DNA of 6,226 nucleotides from Chloroflexota bacterium (GTDB taxonomy: Bacteria > Chloroflexota > Anaerolineae > Anaerolineales > UBA4823). The notes beneath the pieces are model-generated. The model worked only from the letters and a program-made list of their open reading frames with translations. It was not told the origin of the DNA and did not search any database. Location of the stretch: NCBI GenBank assembly GCA_030636125.1, contig DAOVXM010000167.1, positions 1 through 6,226 of the forward strand. Reading direction: 5' to 3'. Shown here piece by piece: positions 1 through 5,558 of the stretch (the stretch's first letter is position 1; the number at the start of each line of letters is the position of its first letter). A program made the translations under genes and the position numbers.

Positions 1-7
1 GGTATTT

Positions 8-102
8 TTTATCCTGCAAATTTGATGATTACTCCACAGCCTACCAGCGTTTATCCACAGAAACCCATCATTTATCCACAGTTATCCTACAAAAGTGGAT
101 TA
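8..102 (+). repeat. Phased DnaA-box array, 21-bp register
   Basis: Box-like sequences recur with a 21-bp step. TTTATCC starts at 8, a degenerate TTACTCCACAG at 29, and TTTATCCACAG at both 50 and 71. At the next step (94-102) there is an inverted near-match whose reverse complement is TAATCCACT. The sites at 51-59 and 72-80 match the TTATCCACA consensus exactly. A weaker TTATCCTAC sits at 82-90. A 21-bp step is two helical turns, so the sites lie on one face of the DNA, which suits cooperative assembly of DnaA. The sequence between boxes is not conserved, so this is a phased array of sites rather than a simple tandem duplication. Confidence 0.65.
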
Positions 103-171
103 TCAAATGGAACTTAATTTCCGTGTCGCTTGTCTTTTATTAAATCAAGTTTCATGCGATTATTCACTTAT

Positions 172-221
172 GCAAATGCCGGAAAGTAACTTGAATATAA
201 AAACGCCAATCCGGCATTTGC
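172..221. repeat. Perfect 12-bp inverted repeat, 26-nt spacer
   Basis: The left arm GCAAATGCCGGA (172-183) is the exact reverse complement of the right arm TCCGGCATTTGC (210-221). The 26-nt spacer is AT-rich. There is no T-run directly after the right arm, so a Rho-independent terminator is unlikely on the plus strand. The GCAAAT half-motif in these arms also occurs in the neighbouring repeat at 225-281 and once at 16-21, which points to a shared protein-binding word rather than an isolated hairpin. Function unknown. Confidence 0.6.
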
Positions 222-224
222 TAA

Positions 225-281
225 AAGTAATTTGCGGTTTTGACACCAGATTTATTTTATAATTCATTCCGCAAATTACTT
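225..281. repeat. Perfect 13-bp inverted repeat flanking the DUF92 promoter
   Basis: The left arm AAGTAATTTGCGG (225-237) is exactly complementary in reverse to CCGCAAATTACTT (269-281), with 31 nt between. The spacer holds TTGACA (240-245) and TATAAT (258-263). The right arm ends eight bases before the ATG of the DUF92 gene. Arms placed on either side of a promoter resemble a dimeric regulator's operator or a looping site; in RNA the arms would form a hairpin only if transcription starts upstream of 225. Regulator unknown. Confidence 0.55.
240..263 (+). promoter_or_regulatory. Possible promoter for the DUF92 gene
   Basis: A perfect TATAAT lies at 258-263, about 27 bases before the ATG at 290. 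A perfect TTGACA lies at 240-245, but the spacer between them is only 12 bp, too short for a normal sigma-70 pair, so one of the two hexamers is probably coincidental. If TATAAT is the -10, transcription would start near 270, inside the right arm of the inverted repeat, giving a leader of about 20 nt. No good Shine-Dalgarno sequence is seen before the ATG. Confidence 0.35.
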
Positions 282-289
282 AAGATCAC

Positions 290-1096
290 ATGACAACACA
301 ATTGCTTTTTGGAACCTTCCTTGGTGTGCTCGTTGGATATACCGCCTGGCGTTTTCACGCCCTGAACCGTAGCGGAGCTTGGGCTGCTGGGATCGTTGGT
401 GCCCTTGTATTTGGTTTGGGTGGTCTTCCATGGGCTATGCTTTTGCTTACATTTTTTATCTCCTCAAGCACCTTGTCAAGAGCCTTCGCCCGGCGAAAAG
501 CAGCCTTAAGCGAAAAATTTTCAAAAGGCTCGCAACGCGATTGGGGACAAGTGTTGGCGAATGGTGGTTTAGGTGCTTTTCTGGCGATTATTTATGCCTT
601 TTTTCCGGAAAGCATTTGGCCATGGATAGCTTTTTCAGGAGCGATGGCTGCGGTCAATGCCGATACCTGGGCCACCGAATTGGGTGTTTTCAGCTCTACT
701 CTACCAAGGTTGATTACTAATGGCAGACCTGTAGAACGGGGCACTTCTGGAGGGGTAACCTTCTTGGGATATCTGGCTGCTTTGGGGGGTGCCCTTCTTG
801 TTGGGCTTGTAGCTGTTCCGTTTACTACCACCATGGCTGCGTTTGCCCTGCTGGGGATCGTTGCTCTCGCCGGCCTATCTGGATCGACATTCGATTCTTT
901 CTTAGGAGCTACTGTCCAGGCAATCTATTATTGCCCCCAATGCCAGAAGGAGACAGAGCGCCACCCTGTACATACCTGTGGTACAGGTACAACCCGCTTG
1001 CGTGGTTGGCGCTGGCTGAATAACGATATGGTCAATTTTGCCTGTTCGCTGGTGGGGGCGATTGTAGCCATTGGCCTGTGGAGGCTAATGGTTTAA
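290..1096 (+). CDS. DUF92 family integral membrane protein
   Basis: A 268-residue polytopic membrane protein of the DUF92/TMEM19 family. Hydrophobic segments lie at roughly 4-20, 30-57, 88-105, 110-123, 155-178, 183-197 and 249-266. Conserved-looking polar motifs include RDWGQVLANGG (83-93), NADTWATELG (123-132), GTSGGVT (151-157), GSTFDSFLGATVQ (198-210) and NNDMVNF (244-250). A loop with CPQC (215-218), H225 and C230 could form a small metal-binding knuckle. Known: the plant family member VTE6 acts as a phytyl-phosphate kinase, so a prenyl-phosphate or isoprenoid-lipid kinase role is possible; the bacterial substrate is not known. The ATG at 290 lacks a clear Shine-Dalgarno sequence, but no better start is seen before the first membrane segment. 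It is the only plus-strand gene and its 3' end overlaps the convergent HAD gene by 12 bp. Confidence 0.9.
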   Translation: MTTQLLFGTFLGVLVGYTAWRFHALNRSGAWAAGIVGALVFGLGGLPWAMLLLTFFISSSTLSRAFARRKAALSEKFSKGSQRDWGQVLANGGLGAFLAIIYAFFPESIWPWIAFSGAMAAVNADTWATELGVFSSTLPRLITNGRPVERGTSGGVTFLGYLAALGGALLVGLVAVPFTTTMAAFALLGIVALAGLSGSTFDSFLGATVQAIYYCPQCQKETERHPVHTCGTGTTRLRGWRWLNNDMVNFACSLVGAIVAIGLWRLMV

Positions 1097-1804
1097 TATT
1101 TCGTACAAGTCGCTTACATTCTGAATGACAGTACATTCAGCCTTGGGAAAGACCCCGTTTGGGTCTACCAGGATTGGATGCAGACCAGCCCGCCGCGCGC
1201 CGATCACATCAGCATAATAATTATCACCAATATACAGCGTTTCCCCCGGCTGGGTCCCCAATTGATTCAAGGCATAACGGAAAACCCAGGGGTCTGGTTT
1301 CCAGACGTCCACTTCACCAGCTGCTAAAGCAAATTCAAAATAGCCTGCCAGGCCTAATGTTTCCAGTTCCTCGCCGTAGGGTTGGGAACGGTTCGATAGC
1401 ATCGCTAGCCGGAAACCAGCATTTTGTAGCTTTCCCAGGGTTTTGGGGACATCTGGAGGCACCCAATCCATGGGTTTGTATTCATCCCTCATATAACAAA
1501 ATAGCTTGGGAGCTAATTCGCGGGCATACTCTGGCATACATCCATAGGCGATCAGGGTGCGCTGACAATAGTTTTCCCAAAAGAGATCATCATCTGGGAA
1601 TAAACCTTTATCCTCGATCAACTGCGAGGATTGCGCCCAATAATAGTGGGCCCAGCGTGCTGCCTCTAATCGCATTTCAGGCTGATCATCCACTCCTAAC
1701 TGGATGGCGAAATCGAAGAGTGCATCGTTTGCATTAGGGCGGTTATGGCGTAAGGTGCCATCTAGATCGAATAAAATGGCTTGAATATGATTTGGTGAAA
1801 GCAA
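1085..1804 (-). CDS. HAD-superfamily hydrolase, phosphatase-like
   Basis: A 239-residue HAD-like hydrolase with all four signature motifs. Motif I is DLDGT with D13 (nucleophile) and D15 (acid/base). Motif II is LSN with S137. Motif III is the lysine in WKPDP (K169). Motif IV is IGDNYYADV with D194 and D199, which bind magnesium. An alpha-helical cap of about 90 residues lies between motifs I and II, as in subfamily I (phosphoglycolate phosphatase, pyrophosphatase and haloacid dehalogenase types). These enzymes are usually cytosolic phosphomonoesterases; the substrate cannot be read from the sequence. The start is TTG (1804-1802), chosen because GGAGAG lies nine bases upstream and because the first motif begins only a few residues later. 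The gene stands alone, convergent with the DUF92 gene and 249 bp downstream of moaA on the same strand, so it may have its own promoter in that gap. Confidence 0.9.
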   Translation of the reverse strand: MLSPNHIQAILFDLDGTLRHNRPNANDALFDFAIQLGVDDQPEMRLEAARWAHYYWAQSSQLIEDKGLFPDDDLFWENYCQRTLIAYGCMPEYARELAPKLFCYMRDEYKPMDWVPPDVPKTLGKLQNAGFRLAMLSNRSQPYGEELETLGLAGYFEFALAAGEVDVWKPDPWVFRYALNQLGTQPGETLYIGDNYYADVIGARRAGLHPILVDPNGVFPKAECTVIQNVSDLYEILNH

Positions 1805-1813
1805 ATTTGTTTA

Positions 1814-1819
1814 CTCTCC
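1814..1819 (-). promoter_or_regulatory. Ribosome binding site fixing the TTG start of the HAD gene
   Basis: The minus strand reads GGAGAG here, with nine bases before the TTG codon at 1804-1802. No ATG or GTG in the same frame is equally well placed, so this site is the main reason for accepting the rare TTG start. Confidence 0.7.
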
Positions 1820-1866
1820 GTATGGGCGCTAGTATTCCGCCAAATGAGCTTGTTTAGAACGAATAG

Positions 1867-2052
1867 ATCGTGGACACAACACTTTAAGCTTTGTCAGGGT
1901 CTAGTACAGTTGGGCGTAAGTCCTCTGGCAGTTGCAAATCACCCCGCCCAACTGTTAAAGTGTTGCGTCATGATTACCAAACTATCGAGTCACTTTCGCC
2001 GCGCAACACTAGTAACCCGGATATCAAATGAAACTTTCATCCTTGACAAAGC
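1867..2052. repeat. Nested and competing inverted repeats, possible structured RNA or mobile-element remnant
   Basis: This is most of the 249-base gap between the HAD gene and moaA. An outer perfect 11-bp repeat, CAACACTTTAA (1877-1887) with TTAAAGTGTTG (1955-1965), extends outward imperfectly (1867-1876 with 1966-1974; one bulge, one mismatch, one wobble). Inside it a second perfect 10-bp stem pairs 1907-1916 (CAGTTGGGCG) with 1945-1954. The 19-nt one-sided bulge (1888-1906) holds GCTTTGTCAGGG, which is complementary at 11 of 12 positions to CCTTGACAAAGC at 2041-2052, immediately before the moaA stop codon. AGTGTTGCG (1959-1967) can instead pair with CGCAACACT (2002-2010), competing with the outer stem. 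No T-run follows the stems, so a simple terminator is unlikely. It could be a structured RNA, a leader of the HAD gene, or a decayed miniature element; no target-site duplication was found. Confidence 0.5.
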
Positions 2053-2053
2053 A

Positions 2054-3034
2054 CTAGCCCCCAATTTCATTCATTACACGGTTGAGGGGGATTATACCCT
2101 CTTCTAGTCCATGTCCCCAGGGTTTTTGCCAGATGCCATCCAGGACCAGTTCTCTCAACTCGCTCAAAGTCGCTCCAGCGCGCAACGGAGTGAGCAGATC
2201 GACTTCCCCCTCGCGCAACAAACACAGTCGCAATCGCCCGTCGGCGGTTAGGCGGGCGCGGGTACATGCTGCGCAGAACGGTTCTGTGACAGAGGAGATA
2301 AAACCAACTTCGCCCTTCGCCCCTGGGAAACAGAACGTGCGCGCTTCTCCATCCAGTTTTCCACCGTTGCTGGCCTGCATAGGACCCAGGTCAGCCTGGA
2401 TATGCTCCATGATTTCTTGAGCTGTGACGACCTGCTTCAGTTGAAGTTCAGTAACCCCTGCAAAGGGCATCATTTCGATGAAACGAATTTGCCAGGGGTG
2501 GGTTTGGGTCAGGCGTGCTAACTCGACTACATCAGCTTCGTTATAACCTTGAACCACGACTACGTTGAGTTTAATCGGCGCTAAGCCAGCCTCTTCCGCC
2601 GCAATGATCCCAGCCCAAACGTCATCCAGCGATCCCCAGCGGGTCAAGCGCTGGAATTTATCCGGGTCAAGGGTATCGATGCTGATGTTCACCCTTTGCA
2701 GACCAGCTTCCGCTAGCGGTTGCGCTAAACGCGCTAGCAAGATGCCATTGGTCGTCATCGAGAGCGATCTCACACCAGGGGTTCGGGCGATTTCACCTAC
2801 CAGATCGACGATATTAGCGCGCACCGTAGGCTCTCCACCGGTCAAGCGGAATTTGTCGAACCCCAGGCTGGTAAAAAGCTGGACCAGGAATAAAACTTCA
2901 TCATCCTGCATCAGCCCGGCACTTGGTTGGAATTGGATATCCTCTGGCATGCAGTAGACGCAGCGCAAATTACAGCGGTCGGTCAGGCTGATGCGTAGGT
3001 AATGAATAGTGCGTCCAAAACGGTCTAAGGCCAT
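2054..3034 (-). CDS. moaA: GTP 3',8-cyclase MoaA (molybdenum cofactor biosynthesis)
   Basis: A 326-residue radical-SAM enzyme that converts GTP to 3',8-cyclo-7,8-dihydro-GTP, the first committed step of molybdopterin synthesis, in the cytosol. The N-terminal cluster motif CNLRCVYC (C21, C25, C28) binds the AdoMet-ligated 4Fe-4S cluster, GGEPT (66-70) is the AdoMet-binding motif, and the C-terminal cluster ligands are C254, C257 and C271. The protein ends in a double glycine (IGG), the conserved MoaA tail needed for catalysis. Length is normal for the family. The ATG start places the sequence DRFGRTIHYLRISLTDRC correctly upstream of the first cluster. The Shine-Dalgarno sequence is weak. No other molybdopterin gene (moaC, moaB, moaE, moeA) is nearby. 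A 103-bp gap with promoter-like sequence separates it from the methyltransferase genes upstream, so it is probably transcribed on its own or by read-through. Confidence 0.97.
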   Translation of the reverse strand: MALDRFGRTIHYLRISLTDRCNLRCVYCMPEDIQFQPSAGLMQDDEVLFLVQLFTSLGFDKFRLTGGEPTVRANIVDLVGEIARTPGVRSLSMTTNGILLARLAQPLAEAGLQRVNISIDTLDPDKFQRLTRWGSLDDVWAGIIAAEEAGLAPIKLNVVVVQGYNEADVVELARLTQTHPWQIRFIEMMPFAGVTELQLKQVVTAQEIMEHIQADLGPMQASNGGKLDGEARTFCFPGAKGEVGFISSVTEPFCAACTRARLTADGRLRLCLLREGEVDLLTPLRAGATLSELRELVLDGIWQKPWGHGLEEGIIPLNRVMNEIGG

Positions 3035-3065
3035 AGTACTTTCGGGTGGTGAAAAATTATTACTA

Positions 3066-3082
3066 TTTATACCATAATTATA
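3066..3082 (-). promoter_or_regulatory. Possible moaA promoter with a repeated GGTATAA motif
   Basis: On the minus strand the gap upstream of moaA contains TATAAT (3082-3077) and then TATAAA (3071-3066), both preceded by GG, so that GGTATAA occurs twice with an 11-bp step. Either could be a -10 element, 32 to 43 bases before the moaA ATG. No convincing -35 hexamer is present at 16-18 bp from either. The rest of the 3035-3137 gap shows no gene and no strong hairpin terminator. Confidence 0.4.
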
Positions 3083-3137
3083 CCGTTATTCCCCGCTCTC
3101 TGCAGGGTTGAACCAGAATTGGTGGTATCGCCTTTCC

Positions 3138-4037
3138 TTAAGCAGACCTTCTCGCACGACGGCGTCGCCGGCGCTCTGTTCTACTCGTGTCAGATGTCTC
3201 ACCCCTCTGTACCCTCAACCAGGCTTCACAATTTTCGTCACTTCCCATTAGCACATCGGCAGCGAGCACGGTCTTGCGGATGTCCTCCTCGAGAGGGTTT
3301 GTAATGGCACACGTCATACCCGCGGAGATCGCCATGGCAAGAAAAGTGGCATTGAGTGTGCCGCGCTCGGGCAGGCCGAAAGAGATGTTTGAAGCTCCAC
3401 AAATGGTGTTGATACCCAATTCCTCTCTCACTCTGCGGACGATGGAGAATAAGGTCCTCCCGGCGTACTGCACCGCACCGACGGGCATCGCTAACGGATC
3501 GATAATGACATCCTCCCTGGGGATGCCGTAGGACTCTGCCCGCTCGACGATCTTTTTAGCAATGGCAAAGCGTTCATTCGCATCTTCTGATATGCCAGTT
3601 TCATCATTGGTGATACCAATAACCGCAGCATTATATTCTTTTACCAAAGGTAAGACCGCCTGCAACCTTTCTTCTTCGCCAGTCACAGAGTTCACTAAAG
3701 GCTTGCCTTGATAGGCTGCCAATCCCGCTTCCAACGCGGCGATAACGGATGAATCGATGCTCAAAGGGACATCCACGATGCTTTGCACGATGCGGATGGC
3801 TTCGGCTAGGATCGCCGGCTCGTCAGCCAGTGGGATGCCGGCGTTGACGTCCAGGATACGGGCTCCCGCCTCGACCTGAGCGATCGCATCCGCCCGGACG
3901 CGCTCGAAATCCCAGGCGGCCATCTCGGCTGCCAGCTTCTTCCTGCCTGTGGGGTTGATTCTTTCTCCAATGATTACGAAAGGTCGATCAGGGCCAATCC
4001 TGACCTCTTTAGGTGCTGAGGTGATGATTGTTTCCAT
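3138..4037 (-). CDS. Methyltetrahydrofolate:corrinoid methyltransferase, DHPS-like TIM barrel
   Basis: A 299-residue pterin-binding TIM-barrel protein related to AcsE/MtgA and to the folate module of MetH. It should move the methyl group between methyltetrahydrofolate and the cobalt of a partner corrinoid protein. Family motifs are in order: IGERINPTG (23-31), DVNAG (63-67), SIDSS (93-97), NSVTGE (116-121), DPLAMPVG (180-187) and GASNISFGLP (214-223), whose N217 matches the asparagine known to contact the pterin N5 region. The barrel is complete and of normal length (about 265 residues). It is followed by a strongly basic tail, TERRRRRRARRSA (287-299), not needed for the barrel. The ATG has an AGAAGGAGA Shine-Dalgarno sequence with 11 bases between GGAG and the start. 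It is the last gene of the corrinoid cluster, 38 bp after the DUF1638 gene. The true folate may be tetrahydrofolate or a related pterin. Confidence 0.92.
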   Translation of the reverse strand: METIITSAPKEVRIGPDRPFVIIGERINPTGRKKLAAEMAAWDFERVRADAIAQVEAGARILDVNAGIPLADEPAILAEAIRIVQSIVDVPLSIDSSVIAALEAGLAAYQGKPLVNSVTGEEERLQAVLPLVKEYNAAVIGITNDETGISEDANERFAIAKKIVERAESYGIPREDVIIDPLAMPVGAVQYAGRTLFSIVRRVREELGINTICGASNISFGLPERGTLNATFLAMAISAGMTCAITNPLEEDIRKTVLAADVLMGSDENCEAWLRVQRGETSDTSRTERRRRRRARRSA

Positions 4038-4075
4038 TAATCCACAGTCTCCTTCTATTCAACAAGTTACCGCGC

Positions 4076-4657
4076 TCATTCAGCTAACAGCTCCAGCAGT
4101 CGCGTCTCCAACTTGCCGTAACCTGTATTTTTCACCGTGAGTGGTAGACCCAGGCTGTTGGCAGCCCATTGGGCGCGTTCTTGTAGAGCGGGATCCTCTT
4201 GTTGAGCGAGGTAAACTACCCGGGTGTAATTACCAAAATAATCATCGCGTAGCTCTGGATTGCGGTCCAGACCAAGTCCTTCCAGGACCAGGTGGTCGAA
4301 GGATCGCACCAGGTAATCCGTCAGGAAAAAGGTCCCGGGCTCTTCAGCCATGAGACTCTCATAAGTTCCGTCAGCGTACATCTCATAGCAATGTGGTCCG
4401 GCGATACGTGGCACATTTTCCTTCTCCAGAAGGCGATCCAACAGCCCGCCTGTGCCACAATCCCCATATACCACGAAAACGCGCTCATAGCTCTGCTGCG
4501 CCTCCTGGATACGCTGTAGGATCGCCCCAGGTATGCGTTCAGGCTCATTATGCAATAAGGATGGCACCCCCAGCACATCAACATCCCAGCCATGCTTTTC
4601 CTGCAGAGCCAGTACTTCGCGTGCCAGCGCGCCGCAGACAATTAAAGCTGTATCCAT
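4076..4657 (-). CDS. DUF1638 protein of the corrinoid methyltransferase cluster
   Basis: A 193-residue soluble protein resembling the DUF1638 family; no membrane segment or signal peptide is seen. Notable motifs are VCGALARE near the N-terminus (C8), LLHNEP (H36), YGDCGTGG (64-71, C67) and GPHCYEMY (87-94, H89 and C90). These Cys and His residues sit in glycine-rich turns and could bind a metal or corrinoid, or form a reactive thiol site; this is inference. Its ATG (4657-4655) shares one base with the TGA stop of the homocysteine methyltransferase gene (arrangement TGATG), and GGAG lies four bases upstream inside that gene, so translation is very likely coupled. Known: DUF1638 genes are commonly seen beside methylamine-type and other corrinoid methyltransferase genes, with no agreed biochemical role to my knowledge. 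Position between the methyl acceptor enzyme and the methyl donor enzyme suggests a helper or an additional enzyme of the same pathway. Confidence 0.85.
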   Translation of the reverse strand: MDTALIVCGALAREVLALQEKHGWDVDVLGVPSLLHNEPERIPGAILQRIQEAQQSYERVFVVYGDCGTGGLLDRLLEKENVPRIAGPHCYEMYADGTYESLMAEEPGTFFLTDYLVRSFDHLVLEGLGLDRNPELRDDYFGNYTRVVYLAQQEDPALQERAQWAANSLGLPLTVKNTGYGKLETRLLELLAE

Positions 4658-5556
4658 CAGGCTCCAGTGTGTGCTGCCAGCGCCTCACCAATTGCTCTGA
4701 CATGGTCTGGAGTGCTGCCACAACAAGATCCAATGATCTTAGCACCCGCTGCATAGGTCTTGAGGGCATAATCTGCCATGGTCGCAGGGCTGGCTCCGTA
4801 AACAGGTCTTCCGTCAACCAGTTCGGGGATGCCAGCATTGGCTTTGGCTACTAATATGACCTCTGGATCCTTTGAGTGCATTTTCTCAATTACACTCAGG
4901 ATTTCCTCCGGTCCATTACCACAATTACCTCCCAAGGCCACGGGACCGAATGATTTCAGGGTTTCCAGTGCCTGTTCAGGAGTCACTCCCATCATTGTGC
5001 GGCCATAGGTGTCGAAAGTCATTGTGGTGATAATGGGGATGTCTGCTGAAACCTGGCGAATCCCTTCAACTGCTGCTCGTACTTCCTCCAGGTCAGCCAT
5101 GGTCTCAGTCCAGATTAGATCGACCTTGCCTGAGATTAACGCTGCGGCCTGCTCTCTGAAGGCCTCCACGGCGTCTTCGAAAGCGAGTTCACCATACGGC
5201 AGGAGCACCTGACCGGTAGGGCCGATATCGCCTACGACCAACGCATTGCCGCTATGGGTATCTACCTCAGCGCGTAAAATTTTTGCCGCGGCCTGGTTCA
5301 ATTCCTCCACTTGTGTCTCTAAACCACCATGGAGGGATAATCGCAGCCGGTTCCCGCCGAACGTGTTTGTGAGCACCAATTGCGCGCCAGCTTCCAGGTA
5401 TGCCCTGTGAACGGCTGCCACGCGCTCGGGATGCTCGAGGTTCCACTTCTCAGGTGGATAACCGTGTTCGAGACCTGACGCGAAGAGCATAGTGCCCATG
5501 CCACCATCCGCTAAGATGTATTTAGATTCACTCAGTAATGATTGGATAGGATTCAT
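4657..5556 (-). CDS. Homocysteine S-methyltransferase family protein, MetH domain I-like
   Basis: A 299-residue stand-alone zinc-dependent methyltransferase barrel like the N-terminal module of MetH and like BHMT. It is expected to activate homocysteine or a related thiol as a zinc thiolate for methylation by a methyl-corrinoid. The DGGMGTML motif (17-24), NTFGGNR (64-70), GDIGPTG (109-115) and TET (150-152) match the family. The three zinc cysteines are all present: C212 in GGNCGNGP and the pair C278-C279 in GSCCGSTP. The protein ends soon after the last motif, so it contains no folate, cobalamin or reactivation domain. The ATG has GGAGAG seven bases or so upstream, located in the last codons of the corrinoid gene, and only two bases separate the genes. 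A methyl acceptor other than homocysteine is possible; the cobalamin partner next door argues against a betaine or S-methylmethionine donor enzyme. Confidence 0.92.
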   Translation of the reverse strand: MNPIQSLLSESKYILADGGMGTMLFASGLEHGYPPEKWNLEHPERVAAVHRAYLEAGAQLVLTNTFGGNRLRLSLHGGLETQVEELNQAAAKILRAEVDTHSGNALVVGDIGPTGQVLLPYGELAFEDAVEAFREQAAALISGKVDLIWTETMADLEEVRAAVEGIRQVSADIPIITTMTFDTYGRTMMGVTPEQALETLKSFGPVALGGNCGNGPEEILSVIEKMHSKDPEVILVAKANAGIPELVDGRPVYGASPATMADYALKTYAAGAKIIGSCCGSTPDHVRAIGEALAAHTGA

Positions 5557-5558
5557 AA

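Larger units (their letters stand above)
1..289. other. Candidate replication origin or DnaA-responsive regulatory region
   Basis: No gene is seen in these 289 bases. The left third holds a cluster of DnaA-box-like sites (two exact TTATCCACA at 51-59 and 72-80). A further near-match, TTATTCACT, lies at 160-168 and differs from TTATNCACA only in its last base. From about 103 onward the DNA is AT-rich (runs such as TTTTATTAAAT and TTTATTTTATAAT), as expected of an unwinding element beside a box array. Two perfect inverted repeats fill 172-281. Known: bacterial origins combine clustered DnaA boxes with an adjacent AT-rich element, but DnaA box clusters also regulate promoters. Inference: oriC is plausible, but no dnaA, dnaN, rpmH or mnmG gene is in the window to support it, and what lies left of base 1 is unknown. 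Confidence 0.5.

Noticed and set aside
8..102. CRISPR array or iteron array
   Set aside because: Only about 7-11 bases per 21-bp unit are conserved and they match the DnaA box; the units are too short for CRISPR repeats plus spacers and no replication-initiator gene is present.
379..720. Plus-strand open frame (113 codons) inside the DUF92 gene
   Set aside because: Different frame of a clearly coding membrane protein gene; Cys- and Trp-rich out-of-frame translation.
1159..1737. Long plus-strand open frame (192 codons)
   Set aside because: It lies wholly antisense to the HAD gene, whose four catalytic motifs are intact, and its translation has no recognisable domain.
1877..1965. Rho-independent terminator
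   Set aside because: Stem arms are far apart with large internal loops and no T-run follows on either strand.
1844..2107. Plus-strand open frame (87 codons) in the HAD-moaA gap
   Set aside because: It is formed by the inverted repeats and runs into the antisense of the moaA 3' end; no ribosome site and no domain.
3035..3137. Molybdenum-cofactor riboswitch before moaA
   Set aside because: The gap is only 103 bases, mostly AT-rich, and lacks the multiple stems such a riboswitch needs.
4393..4854. Plus-strand open frame (153 codons)
   Set aside because: Antisense across the junction of the DUF1638 and homocysteine methyltransferase genes; low-complexity translation and no family resemblance.
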